Origin: JBQTIY01 sp052387675
GTDB lineage: Bacteria; Planctomycetota; B15-G4
NCBI GenBank assembly: GCA_052387675.1
Contig: JBQTIY010000002.1
Location: 248,001-312,000 of the forward strand
DNA: 64,000 nucleotides
Direction: 5' to 3'
This document shows positions 55,665 through 64,000 of the stretch, one piece after another (positions within the stretch are counted from its first letter, which is position 1; each line of letters begins with the position of its first letter). Below the pieces are notes generated by a model. The model was given only the letters and a program-made list of their open reading frames with translations. It was not told the DNA's origin and did no database searches. Position numbers and translations under genes: made by a program.

Positions 55665-56174
55665 CTAGCGGGCGAGGGCCAGGAGTTCCGGCGGCACAAG
55701 AATGCGGTCCCCCGGCTTGAGCCCGGCCTGGTCGGACCAGCCCGCCTTGAGTTCCAGCACCATGCGCGCCGCGCGCCGGCTGTGGTAGCCCGGCTGCTCC
55801 ACGTAAGGCTCACCGCGCTCGATGTTCTGCACGGTGCCGTCCGCGTCGAGAAAGATGATGTCGAGTGGGATGAGCGTGTCCTGCATCCAAAAGCGGCGCA
55901 GGCCGGCGTCGGGGAAGATGAACAGCATGCCGGCGTCCTCGGCGAGCTCGGTGCGGTTCTTGAGCCCGTGGTTGCGCTGCGTCTCCGTGAGAGCCAGTTC
56001 CACGTGAACGGAACGGCCTGCCACGGTGAGCAGAGCGTCTTGAGGCTGTCCGGCGGATTGCATGCGCTGTGACTCACGGCTGCAGGCCAGGCAACTCACC
56101 GCCAGCAGCAGGGCGCAGCCGGCCCACGCCACGCTGCGAGTGAAACCGGCGAATCCTCGGCGGACGGCAATCAT
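55665..56174 (-). CDS. DUF192 family lipoprotein
   Basis: A 169-residue DUF192 protein with a lipoprotein signal peptide (lipobox VSCLAC, lipidated Cys near 31). The domain shows ETQRNHGLKNRTEL, GMLFIFPD, RFWMQDTLIPLDIIFLD and VLELKAGW, the conserved core. Function of the family is unknown, possibly periplasmic. ATG 56174 overlaps the maf stop by 4 nt. Confidence 0.85.
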   Translation of the reverse strand: MIAVRRGFAGFTRSVAWAGCALLLAVSCLACSRESQRMQSAGQPQDALLTVAGRSVHVELALTETQRNHGLKNRTELAEDAGMLFIFPDAGLRRFWMQDTLIPLDIIFLDADGTVQNIERGEPYVEQPGYHSRRAARMVLELKAGWSDQAGLKPGDRILVPPELLALAR

Positions 56175-56824
56175 GGCAGCAACTCTCCGAGGCGTTGGAA
56201 GAGATCGGGCAGGAGTGCGATGGGCAGTCCCACAACCGTGTCGAGCTCTCCGCTGACGAGCCGCGCGAAGGCTGCCGCCTGACCTTGAATCGCATAGGCG
56301 CCGGCTTTATCGCGCCACTCGCCCCCTGCCAGATAGCCGTCGAGCCAGTGGCTGGCCAGCGGCGCGAAGCTCACTTCGGCGCTGGCCAAGGCGCTCACCA
56401 TCTGCGGTGCGGCCTGCGCTGCGCCGCGGCGCGCGAGCGCGACCGCGCTCAGCACACGATGTCTGCGTCCGGCGAGCGCGCTGAGCATCGCTCGGGCCTC
56501 GGCTGCATTCGCCGGCTTGCCCAGCGCCCGGCCGTCGAGCTCGACCAGCGTGTCCCCGCCCAGCACGGTGCAGTCGGCGGCCGCCAGAGCGCCGGCGCGG
56601 GCTTTTTCACGCGCGAGGCGCAGACAGCACGCCGCGGGCCCTTCGCCCGGCAGCGCCTGCTCATCCAGATTCACCGGCGCAATGCGGACAGCCAGCCCGG
56701 CGCGGGCCAGAAGTTCCGCGCGCCGCGGCGAGGCCGAGGCCAGCACCAACGGCAAAAGCCGCGCCGGCAGCGCGACCGCGCCCGTGCGACTCAGGCCTTC
56801 AGATCCGAGAGCGATGACGGCCAC
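56171..56824 (-). CDS. maf: Maf family nucleotide pyrophosphatase
   Basis: A Maf/Ham1-fold protein: LASASPRRAELL, the catalytic Asp in LGGDTLVELDGRALGKP and GAYAIQGQAAAF are intact. Maf proteins hydrolyse dTTP, UTP or modified pyrimidine nucleotides and are linked to septum formation. GTG 56824 is preferred because GGAGGA lies 4 bases before it, giving 217 residues with about 25 extra at the N-terminus and a 34-base overlap with the upstream gene; TTG 56755 would give the typical length. Confidence 0.85.
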   Translation of the reverse strand: MAVIALGSEGLSRTGAVALPARLLPLVLASASPRRAELLARAGLAVRIAPVNLDEQALPGEGPAACCLRLAREKARAGALAAADCTVLGGDTLVELDGRALGKPANAAEARAMLSALAGRRHRVLSAVALARRGAAQAAPQMVSALASAEVSFAPLASHWLDGYLAGGEWRDKAGAYAIQGQAAAFARLVSGELDTVVGLPIALLPDLFQRLGELLP

Positions 56825-57534
56825 GGCTCCTCCAACTCGCCGAGCGCCGAGAGGTGCGCCTGAAAGGCCACCAATCGCTCGGACTCCACGACACTGGCCA
56901 GTTCCTTGCGCACGCGCGTGGGCGAACTGCTGTCGACCAAGCCCACCAGCTCGGCCGCTTTGGCGAAGGCGGCATTGATCTGCCCGAGCTTGTCTTCGCC
57001 CGAGAGCCACTGCGCGAGCGCCGCCGCGTTGTGCGCACCCAGACCGTCGAGGTCGGACAGATAGTCGAGGCGCTCCTTGGCCTTCAGCTCGAGCACGAAC
57101 TCCATCGACGCTTCGTTGCGGTCGTTGTAGATCTGATCGATGAGATCGTGGACGCGGCGCGTGCGGTCATGCAGCTTGCGCAGCACGGTGGCCTTGCTCT
57201 GCCCGGCGATCATGCGCGAGAGCTCGCTCGGGCGGCTCGCCCGCACCTCGTTCCAGTCCACAAAGTCGGTGCGCAGCACGTCCAGCGCGGCGAGCGTCGC
57301 CTGATGCGTGCTGCCCTCGCGCAGGATGAGATAGACGCTCTTCTCCAGCACGGTGGCGAGTTCGGAGAGCCGGATCTCGCCGAAGTGCTTGTCCAGGCGC
57401 GTGAGCAGAGTGCCGGCCAGAGCGCGCGGCGAGCCGCGCTTCTTGCTCGCGGCCTTCGGCGCGGGGGCCTTGGCAGCCGGGCGGCGAGCCGGGGACTTGG
57501 GACGGGACTTGCCGGCCGGCGCCATGCTCGTCAC
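56791..57534 (-). CDS. helix-hairpin-helix (endonuclease III-like) protein
   Basis: A 247-residue protein with a very basic, Ala/Pro/Lys-rich N-terminus (about 1-37) followed by a helical domain resembling the HhH-GPD superfamily: ILREGSTHQATLAALDVLRTDFVDWNEVR and the hairpin LDGLGAHNAAALAQWL. The catalytic Lys/Asp pair of endonuclease III and any iron-sulfur cysteines are not seen, so glycosylase activity is doubtful. The GTG start overlaps the rpsP stop. It occupies the place where rimM and trmD usually follow rpsP. Confidence 0.65.
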   Translation of the reverse strand: MTSMAPAGKSRPKSPARRPAAKAPAPKAASKKRGSPRALAGTLLTRLDKHFGEIRLSELATVLEKSVYLILREGSTHQATLAALDVLRTDFVDWNEVRASRPSELSRMIAGQSKATVLRKLHDRTRRVHDLIDQIYNDRNEASMEFVLELKAKERLDYLSDLDGLGAHNAAALAQWLSGEDKLGQINAAFAKAAELVGLVDSSSPTRVRKELASVVESERLVAFQAHLSALGELEEPWPSSLSDLKA

Positions 57535-57860
57535 GCCGCTCCGCCGCGGGCCGGAGCCGTGGCTGACGCAGAGACCGGCGCCGCGACCGGTGCGCTGGCC
57601 AACGGTTGCCCCTTGCGCACGCCGGAGCGCCGCAGGAAGGAGGCCACTGTCTCGCTGGGCTGAGCGCCCTTGCTGACCCAGTGCAGGGCCCGCTCGCGAT
57701 CGAGCTTGACCTTGTCGGCAAAGGAGCGCGCGCGGGGATCGTAGCTGCCGATCTCCTCGATCGGCACGCCGTCGCGGCGGGTACGGGAATCGAAAACGCA
57801 GATGCGATAGAGAGGGCGGTTCTTCCGCCCGATGCGCTTGAGCCGGATCTTCACGGCCAT
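57531..57860 (-). CDS. rpsP: ribosomal protein bS16
   Basis: A 109-residue bS16. VKIRLKRIGRKNRPLYRI and IEEIGSYDPRA are the family signature, and DRERALHWVSKGAQPSETV follows. An extra C-terminal tail of about 25 residues, rich in Ala, Pro and Val, is lineage-specific. ATG 57860 lies 58 bases after ffh, so the ffh-rpsP pair is probably cotranscribed. rimM, trmD and rplS, the usual partners, are not here. Confidence 0.95.
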   Translation of the reverse strand: MAVKIRLKRIGRKNRPLYRICVFDSRTRRDGVPIEEIGSYDPRARSFADKVKLDRERALHWVSKGAQPSETVASFLRRSGVRKGQPLASAPVAAPVSASATAPARGGAA

Positions 57861-57918
57861 GGGTGACTAGCTCCAGAGGAACGGGGTGTGCTTGAGTTCA
57901 GGAAAGCTCGAGGGGTCA

Positions 57919-59400
57919 TCAGTGGCGCCGCCGCGACTGCTTCTTGCGCTGGCGCTCGGCCTTGCGCGCACGGCGCAGCGCGTCGCGGTCCACGGTGGCT
58001 GCGCGCGCAGAGTCGCCGCGGCCGGCCGCCTCCTGGAGCGCGGAAAGGTCGGGCATCCCGCCGCCCAGCGCCTTGCCGGGCAGAAAGCGCCCGGCCAGCC
58101 GTTGCATGAGGCTGCCCTTTTTCATCTCGCTCATCATGCGCCGCATGCCCTCGAACTGCTTGAGCAGGGCGTTCACGGCGTCGATATTCGTGCCGCTGCC
58201 ACGCGCGATGCGCCGCTTGCGGTTCATGTCGAGGAGTTCCGGACGGCGGCGCTCCTTGGGCGTCATCGAGAGCATCACCGCCTGCGTGCGGTCGAGCTGG
58301 CGCTCATCGATGGCGTCGGCATTCATACCCGCGGGCATGCCCGGCAGGTGCGACATGACGTCCTTGAGACTGCCGAGTTTGCGCACCGCCTGAAGCTGCT
58401 TGAGGAAGTCATCCAGCGAGAAGCCGTCGCCCAGCATGGCTTCCATGGACTCTTGCGCGGCCTTCTCGTCGATGACGGTCTGCGCCTTCTCGACCAGGCT
58501 CACCACGTCGCCCATGCCCAGCACGCGGCCGGCCATGCGATCCGCGTGGAAGACCTGCAGATCGGAGGCCTTCTCGCCCACGCCCACGAAGCGCACCGGC
58601 GCGCCCGTGACATGGCGCACCGACAGCGCAGCGCCGCCGCGCGTGTCGCCATCGAGCTTGGTCAGGATCACGCCGTCGAGCGGGAGCTTGGCCACGAAGG
58701 CAGTGGCCGAGCGCACGGCGTCCTGGCCGGTCATGGCATCGCAGACCAGGAAGGTCGTGTCGGGCGGCGCGGCTTGACGCACGCGCACGAGCTCCTGCAT
58801 CAGCTCTTCGTCAATGTGCAGCCGGCCGGCCGTGTCGATGAGCACCGTGTCGCAGCCCAGGCGTACGGCCTCGGCCACTCCGCGCCGCGCCTGTTCCTCC
58901 GGCTTGCCGCCGGCGTAGTGGAAGACGGGCAGATCCTGCGCGGCGCCGAGCACGCGCAACTGCTCCACCGCCGCGGGGCGCTGCGTGTCGGCGGCCACCA
59001 GCAGCGGCTTGCGCTGCAGCGCATCGCGCAGGTGCACGCCGAGTTTGGCGACCGTGGTCGTTTTGCCCGAGCCCTGCAGACCGGCCATGAGCACGACGCT
59101 GGGGCGCCCCTTGGCGAAGCGGAAGGCCTCGCCCTCGGCCGAGAGCATGTCCACGAGTTCGTCGTGGAAGAGCTTGACCAGCATCTCGCCGGCCTTGATC
59201 GACTTGAGGATCTCTGTGCCGAGCGCCTTGGCGCGCACCCGCTCGACGAGGTCCCCCGCCACGCGGAAGTGCACGTCGGCCTCAAGCAGGGCGGCCCGAA
59301 TCTGGGCCAGCCCGTCCTCCATGTTCGCTGCGGTGAGCTTCCCCGGCCGGGTGAGGCCGGAAAAGATCTTGGCGAGAGGCTTGCTGAGCGTTTCGAACAC
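57919..59400 (-). CDS. ffh: signal recognition particle protein
   Basis: A full-length 493-residue Ffh. The N domain is followed by the GTPase with GLQGSGKTTTVAK (G1), DTAGRLHID (G3) and TKLDGD (G4). The Met-rich M domain, LPGMPAGMNADAI through MKKGSLMQRL, binds the signal sequence and 4.5S RNA. The C-terminus is basic (RKAERQRKKQSRRRH). GTG start at 59400. It follows murA by 87 bases and precedes rpsP. Confidence 0.96.
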   Translation of the reverse strand: MFETLSKPLAKIFSGLTRPGKLTAANMEDGLAQIRAALLEADVHFRVAGDLVERVRAKALGTEILKSIKAGEMLVKLFHDELVDMLSAEGEAFRFAKGRPSVVLMAGLQGSGKTTTVAKLGVHLRDALQRKPLLVAADTQRPAAVEQLRVLGAAQDLPVFHYAGGKPEEQARRGVAEAVRLGCDTVLIDTAGRLHIDEELMQELVRVRQAAPPDTTFLVCDAMTGQDAVRSATAFVAKLPLDGVILTKLDGDTRGGAALSVRHVTGAPVRFVGVGEKASDLQVFHADRMAGRVLGMGDVVSLVEKAQTVIDEKAAQESMEAMLGDGFSLDDFLKQLQAVRKLGSLKDVMSHLPGMPAGMNADAIDERQLDRTQAVMLSMTPKERRRPELLDMNRKRRIARGSGTNIDAVNALLKQFEGMRRMMSEMKKGSLMQRLAGRFLPGKALGGGMPDLSALQEAAGRGDSARAATVDRDALRRARKAERQRKKQSRRRH

Positions 59401-59487
59401 GAGGGGGCGACCGCCGAGAAAACGGGGCAGTTTACCGAAGTCGAGGCCCCTGACTCAACGTGCGCCGACGGCCTTCCCAGCGCCAGC

Positions 59488-60801
59488 TCACCAATCGGCG
59501 GGCATGTTCTCGACTTTGGGCTGGGCTTCGCGCCGAATCTCGGCCCCTAGGCTGCGCAGACGCTGGTCGATGCGCTCGTAGCCGCGATCGATGTGATAGA
59601 CGCGACGCACCTCGGTCTGGCCCTCGGCCACCAAGCCCGCGAGCACGAGCGCGGCCGAAGCGCGCAGGTCGCTGGCCATGACCGTGGCGCCCGACAAGCC
59701 CGGCCGGCCGTGCCCGCCCGGCTGGCCCTGCACGATGGCCTGACTGCCCTCCTTGCGGATGTCGGCGCCCAGCCGCAGCAACTCGGCCACATGCATGAAG
59801 CGGTCGGGGAAGATGCGCTCGGTCACGATCGAGAGCCCGCGCGCCACGGTCATGGCCGTCATGATCTGCGCCTGCAGGTCCGTGGGAAAACCCGGGAAGG
59901 GCATGGTGGTGACGTCCACGGCGCGCAGCGGCCCGTCCGCCACGACGCGCGCCCAGTCTTCGCCGCTCTCGACCTGCGCGCCCATCTCGGCGAGTGTCTC
60001 GAGCACCACGGTGAGCTGACTCGACTCCACGCCGTCCACGCGGACGTCGCCGCGTGTCATGGCCGCGCCGATGAGAAAGGTGCCGGCTTCGATGCGATCG
60101 CCGCCCATGACGTGCTCGGCGCCATGCAGCCGCTGCACGCCCTCGATGACCAGGCGATGTCCGCCCACGCCCTCAATGCGCGCGCCCATGGCCACGAGCA
60201 GCCGGCAGAGTTCGACGATCTCCGGCTCCATGGCGGCGTTCTCCAGCCGCGTCCGCCCTTCGGCCAGCACAGCCGCCATGAGCACGTTGGCCGTGGCCAG
60301 CACGCTGCTGCCGAAACGCGTGCCCAGGAAAAGGTCGGTGCCCTGCAGCCGGCGCCCGGGATTGGCCACGAGATAGCCGCCGCGCACTTCAATGGCGGCG
60401 CCCAGTGCGTTGAGACCCTTGACGTGCTGGTCCACCGGACGTACGCCGAAGACACAGCCGCCGGGCATGGAGACGCGCGCCGCGCCGCGCCGCGCGAGCA
60501 GCGGCCCGAGCACGCAGATGGAAGCGCGCATGGTCGAGACGAGGTCGTAGGCCGCCTCGGTGCCGCCCTCGGCGCTGCCGTGCAGCGTGAGCGTGCCGCC
60601 GTCGCGCGAGGTGCGCACGCCCAGCCGTCCCAGGATGAGCGACATGGTGGCCACGTCGCGCAGATCGGGCACGCGATGCACAACGATCGTCTCGTCGGTG
60701 AGCAGCGCTGCGGCGAGCACGGGCAGCACGGCATTCTTGCTGCCCGCCGCCGTGAGCCGTCCGGCCAGACGCGCCCCTCCGTTGACGATCAGCCGATCCA
60801 T
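59488..60801 (-). CDS. murA: UDP-N-acetylglucosamine 1-carboxyvinyltransferase
   Basis: A 437-residue EPT-fold enzyme. GSKNAVLPVLAAALLT gives the conserved Lys/Asn, SMPGGCVFGVRPVDQH carries the Cys that attacks PEP and that fosfomycin alkylates, and FPTDLQAQ and ERIFPDRFMH complete the active site. It commits UDP-GlcNAc to peptidoglycan. ATG 60801. It transcribes away from the alpha-CTD protein gene across a 225-base interval. Confidence 0.95.
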   Translation of the reverse strand: MDRLIVNGGARLAGRLTAAGSKNAVLPVLAAALLTDETIVVHRVPDLRDVATMSLILGRLGVRTSRDGGTLTLHGSAEGGTEAAYDLVSTMRASICVLGPLLARRGAARVSMPGGCVFGVRPVDQHVKGLNALGAAIEVRGGYLVANPGRRLQGTDLFLGTRFGSSVLATANVLMAAVLAEGRTRLENAAMEPEIVELCRLLVAMGARIEGVGGHRLVIEGVQRLHGAEHVMGGDRIEAGTFLIGAAMTRGDVRVDGVESSQLTVVLETLAEMGAQVESGEDWARVVADGPLRAVDVTTMPFPGFPTDLQAQIMTAMTVARGLSIVTERIFPDRFMHVAELLRLGADIRKEGSQAIVQGQPGGHGRPGLSGATVMASDLRASAALVLAGLVAEGQTEVRRVYHIDRGYERIDQRLRSLGAEIRREAQPKVENMPADW

Positions 60802-60851
60802 GTCAGCGCCTCACTCACCGCCGCACACCTTTCTCGCGTCCGCCCCCTGCC

Positions 60852-60879
60852 TTGACTCGCCCCCCGGCCTCTCTAGAAT
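60852..60879 (+). promoter_or_regulatory. sigma70-like promoter for the TPR/alpha-CTD gene
   Basis: TTGACT (60852-60857) and TAGAAT (60874-60879), spaced by 16 bases, predict a start near 60886 and a leader of about 140 bases before ATG 61027. It is the closest match to the sigma70 consensus that I found in the window. Confidence 0.6.
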
Positions 60880-61026
60880 CAGCCGATTGGTCTCTGCCCA
60901 GCGGGTTCGGGTCGGAGCGCAGGCGAGCGTAGGACCGATGTGCGGCGCTTTCAACGCGTTTCGCTCCGGCGCATCGCTCGCCGTCCTTCAGAACTCGCCG
61001 TCTTTGCTCTCGATTCGGATGCCCTC

Positions 61027-62367
61027 ATGACGTCTCCCGCTGCCACGTCCGCCCCGGCTCGCCAATGGTTGCAGTCTCCGCCCACCGACTGGGCCGGCTG
61101 GCTGGCCTTTCTGGCCGAAGCCAACGCCCACCGGGTCCAGCGCGACAGCCTGCGCGACTGGCTCTCGACGCATGTCGATGGCGGCACGCAGCCGCGTCTG
61201 CTCGGCCTGGGGCTCTGTGCCGCCGGCGAGCCCACGGCGGCCCTCCCGCACCTGCTCGCGGCCAAGGATGAACTTTGCAGCCTGCTCGCAGGCCAGATTC
61301 AGTCGGGCGCCGGCGACGAAACCGCCGCCCTGGCCACGTGGCAGGAATTGGTCGGCTCGAGCAAGGTCGGCCAGCGCGCGCGGCTCATGCGACTGGCTTC
61401 ACAGTGCCGGCGCCGCGATCGCGAAGCGGCCGCGACCGAGTTTGCCGCTCTGAAGACGACCAAGCCCTCGGCCGCGGATCTGGCCTACGCCGAAGGCCTC
61501 GTGGCCGAGGCCGCCGGCGATCACATCAATGCCTGCGCCCATTGGCGCCAGGCCGTGCAGCACGACCCCGCGCACGACGAGGCGCGCTTCCGGCTCGCCA
61601 TGCGCACCGCGCTCGATGACGACGAGGACGAAGTCATCGCGCTCTACCGCGACAGCCTCGACAAGGGGCGCCTCGTGACCGTGGGCATGCTCATGAACTT
61701 GGGCGTGGCCTACGAGGACCGCGAGGAGTACGACGCCGCGGCGCGCTGCTTCCGCGCCGTGCTGCAGGCTGATCCGACCAATGCCCGTGCGCGCCGCTAC
61801 CTCGCCGACGCCGAGGCCAGCCGCCGGCAGTTCTACGACGAGACGCGCGAGCGCAAGGCCGACATCCAGAGCGCTGTGCTGCGCATCCCGGTGACCGACT
61901 TCGAACTCTCCGTGCGGGCCCGCAACTGTCTCCAGCGCATGAACATTCACACGCTGGGCGACCTCATCTGCCGCACCGAAGCCGAACTGCTCTCCTTCAA
62001 GAACTTCGGCGAGACCAGCCTGCAGGAGGTCAAGGACATCCTCGTGCTCAAGGGCCTGCGCCTCGGCATGTCCAACTTGCCGCGCGGCGCCCTGCCGCTG
62101 CCCGAAGATGACTTTGAAGATGACGAGCTGCTCGAGATCGTGGCCGAGCCAGTGGCCGACGATGGCGATGTGCGCCACAAGAAGATCGCCGATCTGGATC
62201 TCTCCGTGCGCTCCCGCGCGGCGCTCACCACGCTGGGCATCGCCACGCTGGGTCAGCTCGCCGAGACGTCCGAGCAGACCCTGCTCGCCTGCAAGAACTT
62301 CGGCCAAACCTCCCTGGTCGAGATCAAGACCAAGCTGCGCGAGAACGGCCTGGAGCTCGCCACCTAG
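61027..62367 (+). CDS. TPR protein with two RNA polymerase alpha C-terminal domains
   Basis: A 446-residue protein. Residues about 55-265 are tetratricopeptide-like helices (clear repeats near 150-195 and 215-260). Two alpha-CTD-like domains follow: 285-348 (ELSVRARNCLQRMNI, GDLICRTEAELLSFKNFG, SLQEVKDIL) and 385-445 (DLSVRSRAALTTLGI, KNFGQTSLVEIKTKL), joined by a linker with acidic stretches. The first keeps the Arg, Asn and Cys of the alpha-CTD DNA-contact set and the Gly and Ser of the second helix-hairpin but not its Lys; the second keeps only the Arg. It could bind UP-element-like DNA or sigma/activator surfaces. This architecture is recalled from Planctomycetota. ATG 61027. Followed by ruvA after 38 bases. 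Confidence 0.85.
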   Translation: MTSPAATSAPARQWLQSPPTDWAGWLAFLAEANAHRVQRDSLRDWLSTHVDGGTQPRLLGLGLCAAGEPTAALPHLLAAKDELCSLLAGQIQSGAGDETAALATWQELVGSSKVGQRARLMRLASQCRRRDREAAATEFAALKTTKPSAADLAYAEGLVAEAAGDHINACAHWRQAVQHDPAHDEARFRLAMRTALDDDEDEVIALYRDSLDKGRLVTVGMLMNLGVAYEDREEYDAAARCFRAVLQADPTNARARRYLADAEASRRQFYDETRERKADIQSAVLRIPVTDFELSVRARNCLQRMNIHTLGDLICRTEAELLSFKNFGETSLQEVKDILVLKGLRLGMSNLPRGALPLPEDDFEDDELLEIVAEPVADDGDVRHKKIADLDLSVRSRAALTTLGIATLGQLAETSEQTLLACKNFGQTSLVEIKTKLRENGLELAT

Positions 62368-62405
62368 CCCCCCAGTCAAGGCCCCCTCTGGGCCCGAGGC
62401 CGACG

Positions 62406-63020
62406 ATGTACGACTACCTCTGCGGCCGGCTGGTCGAACGCGGAGCCGATGAGGCCGTGGTCGAAGTGGGCGGCATCGGCTATCGCTTGGCCATCTCCGC
62501 CGCGACGGCGGCGCAGTTGCCGGCCGTCGGCACCGGCGAGGTGACGCTCTTCGCACACGATGTGCTGCGCGACGAGCGGCTGTTGCTCTACGGCTTCGCC
62601 AGCCGCACGGAGCGGGCGCTTTTTCTCAAGCTGCTCACGGTCAGCCGCATCGGCCCGTCCATCGCGCTGGCTTTGCTGTCGGCCATCGAGCCGGCCGTGC
62701 TGGCCTCGGCCGTGCGCTCCGGCGATGTGGCTGCGCTGGCGGCGGTGCGCGGTGTGGGCCGCCGCACAGCCGAGCGGCTCTGCGTCGAACTCAAGGACCG
62801 GCTGGATGAGTTCGCCGTGCTTCCCGGAACAGTGCCCGGCGCGTTGACCGACCGCCGCACGGCGCTGGCCTCGGCCCTCGTGGCGCTGGGCTATCCGCGC
62901 TCCATTGCGCGCACTCGGGCCGACACCGTTTGCGCCGCGGCCCCGGCCGAGTTGCCCATCGAGGGACTGGTCCGCCTGGCGCTGCGCGAACTTTCCAGCG
63001 CGGCTGAACACACCGAGTGA
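62406..63020 (+). CDS. ruvA: Holliday junction branch migration protein RuvA
   Basis: A 204-residue RuvA with the N-terminal OB fold (VEVGGIGYRLAIS, LFAHDVLRDERLLLYGF), two helix-hairpin-helix motifs (VSRIGPSIALALLS and VRGVGRRTAERLCVEL) and the small C-terminal domain that contacts RuvB (ALVALGYPRSIAR). ruvB and ruvC are not adjacent. ATG 62406. Its stop overlaps the ABC ATPase start (GTGA). Confidence 0.93.
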   Translation: MYDYLCGRLVERGADEAVVEVGGIGYRLAISAATAAQLPAVGTGEVTLFAHDVLRDERLLLYGFASRTERALFLKLLTVSRIGPSIALALLSAIEPAVLASAVRSGDVAALAAVRGVGRRTAERLCVELKDRLDEFAVLPGTVPGALTDRRTALASALVALGYPRSIARTRADTVCAAAPAELPIEGLVRLALRELSSAAEHTE

Positions 63021-63997
63021 GCAGCTCTCCGGCGGCGCTGACCCTGAAGGGCGTCTCCCTGCAGGCCGGCCCCCGCCGTTTGCTCAGTGCCCTGGACCTG
63101 GTGCTGGAGGCGGGCGAGCGGCTCGTGCTGCTCGGTCCCAACGGCAGCGGTAAGTCCACGCTCATGCGCGTCCTCGCCGGCCTGGCCGAGCCGGCCGCCG
63201 GCAGCGTGCAGCGGCCCAGCGGACCGCCGGGCATGCTCTTCCAAGATGGCGCGCTCTGGGCGCACATGGATGTGCAGTCCCATCTGAGCTTCGTCGCGCC
63301 GCACGCCGACCCGGCCTGGATCGAGCGCCTGCTGGAGGTCCTTGATCTGGTGGCCCTGCGCGCGCGGCGCCCCGAAGCCCTCTCGGGCGGCGAGCGTGTG
63401 CGTCTCGCCCTGGCCCGGGCCCTGGCGCCGCGGCCGCGCTGGCTTTTGCTCGATGAGCCCCTCACGCATCTCGATGCGCAAATGACCGAGGTGCTGCGCG
63501 TCACCTTGCCGCAGCTCGTGCGCGAACTCGGCGCCACCTCCGTCACGGTCTGTCACTCGATCGACGAGCTGACGCTCTTCGGCGAACGCGCGCTCTGTCT
63601 CTCGGGCAGCGGTCCCTGGTGGCTTGGCAGCACAAGCGAAGCCGTGCTGCGTCCGCCCACGCCGATTCTGGCCGCGCTCTCCGGCAGTGGCACTCTGCTC
63701 TTTGGCCGCGCCGATGCCGGCGGCCGCGCCGAGCTCGGCCTGGGCCTTTTGCTCGCGGCCCAAACGCCCGGTCAGCGCGTCGCCGCCTTCCTCGAGGCCG
63801 ATCAGGTGCAGCTCGTGCTGCAAAGCGCGGGCGCGCGCCGCGGTCAGTGGCTGGGCCCCGACGGGCGCGGCGGCGGCTGGGTGCTGGCCGAAGAGAGGCT
63901 GCTGCGCTGCCGCGTCCCTGTGAGCGGCGCCGGCGCAGCTCCGGCTCCGGGCAGCACCGTCTGGCTTGAGATTCGCGGCCAGCCGCGTGGCCTATGA
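63017..63997 (+). CDS. ABC transporter ATP-binding protein
   Basis: A 326-residue ABC ATPase. Walker A is LGPNGSGKST, the Q-loop is MLFQDGALWA, the ABC signature is LSGGERVRLALARAL and Walker B is LLLDEPLTHLD, followed by the H-loop VTVCHS. The signature and loop pattern fit importers of the MolC/ModC/PotA type, and about 100 C-terminal residues resemble a TOBE-like regulatory domain, but the substrate is not predictable. Membrane components, if any, lie beyond the window. GTG 63017 overlaps the ruvA stop. Confidence 0.88.
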   Translation: MSSSPAALTLKGVSLQAGPRRLLSALDLVLEAGERLVLLGPNGSGKSTLMRVLAGLAEPAAGSVQRPSGPPGMLFQDGALWAHMDVQSHLSFVAPHADPAWIERLLEVLDLVALRARRPEALSGGERVRLALARALAPRPRWLLLDEPLTHLDAQMTEVLRVTLPQLVRELGATSVTVCHSIDELTLFGERALCLSGSGPWWLGSTSEAVLRPPTPILAALSGSGTLLFGRADAGGRAELGLGLLLAAQTPGQRVAAFLEADQVQLVLQSAGARRGQWLGPDGRGGGWVLAEERLLRCRVPVSGAGAAPAPGSTVWLEIRGQPRGL

Positions 63998-64000
63998 GCA

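Overview
This is a very GC-rich, gene-dense bacterial chromosome segment with 59 protein-coding genes and no RNA genes, insertion sequences, prophage or CRISPR array that I can see. The content is Gram-negative in character: heptose and lipid A type enzymes, a Wza-like outer-membrane export lipoprotein and many signal peptides. The dual alpha-CTD TPR protein, a Minf_1886-family protein, several very large TPR proteins and dockerin-like DxNxNGxxD loops suggest Planctomycetota or a close relative. That placement is inference from gene content only.

Layout. 1-7.0 kb: an LpxH-type phosphoesterase fused in frame to cytidylate kinase (its C-terminus lies off the left edge), divergent gmhA-gmhB for heptose synthesis, then a minus-strand block of FemAB-like protein, GT39-type membrane glycosyltransferase and two DPM1-like GT2 enzymes, one of which has lost its DxD motif. 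7.1-12.3 kb: a degenerate REC-histidine-kinase-like protein translationally coupled to a 1394-aa membrane-anchored TPR protein. 12.3-36.9 kb: an unbroken run of 22 minus-strand genes. In transcription order these are a 174-aa protein, a membrane glycosyltransferase, efp, accB, accC, a secreted protein, uxs, glmS, two sugar epimerases, rmlA, rmlD, rmlB, wza, wzz, a glycosyltransferase, an O-antigen ligase/polymerase, a glycosyltransferase, asnB, two glycosyltransferases and a polysaccharide deacetylase. Most junctions are 4-nt ATGA/GTGA overlaps. The sugar-nucleotide genes supply dTDP-sugar, UDP-xylose, UDP-galactose/galacturonate-type and glucosamine precursors, and the following genes build, modify and export an exopolysaccharide. 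The last nine genes match the companion set of exosortase-A (XrtA) loci, but no exosortase is present here.

37-51 kb: a DDAH-like hydrolase; molybdopterin genes in two groups (mogA, moaC, then moaE, moaD); an S41 protease and an AI-2E permease that both carry EF-hand-like loops; a Minf_1886 protein; a replication block of holB, tmk and a degenerate DnaA homologue; a 947-aa TPR metallopeptidase-like protein; a class I aminotransferase; and ssb. 51.5-64 kb: a PilZ protein, then a minus-strand translation and secretion block (murA, ffh, rpsP, an HhH protein, maf, DUF192 lipoprotein, rpmE, prfA, an unknown membrane protein, prmC), and a plus-strand set of TPR/alpha-CTD protein, ruvA and an ABC ATPase.

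Regulatory signals are few. I can point to three sigma70-like promoters (upstream of efp, rpmE and the alpha-CTD protein), a strong leader hairpin before rpmE, and some hairpins between genes. The only gene-free stretch longer than 300 bases is 51916-52281.
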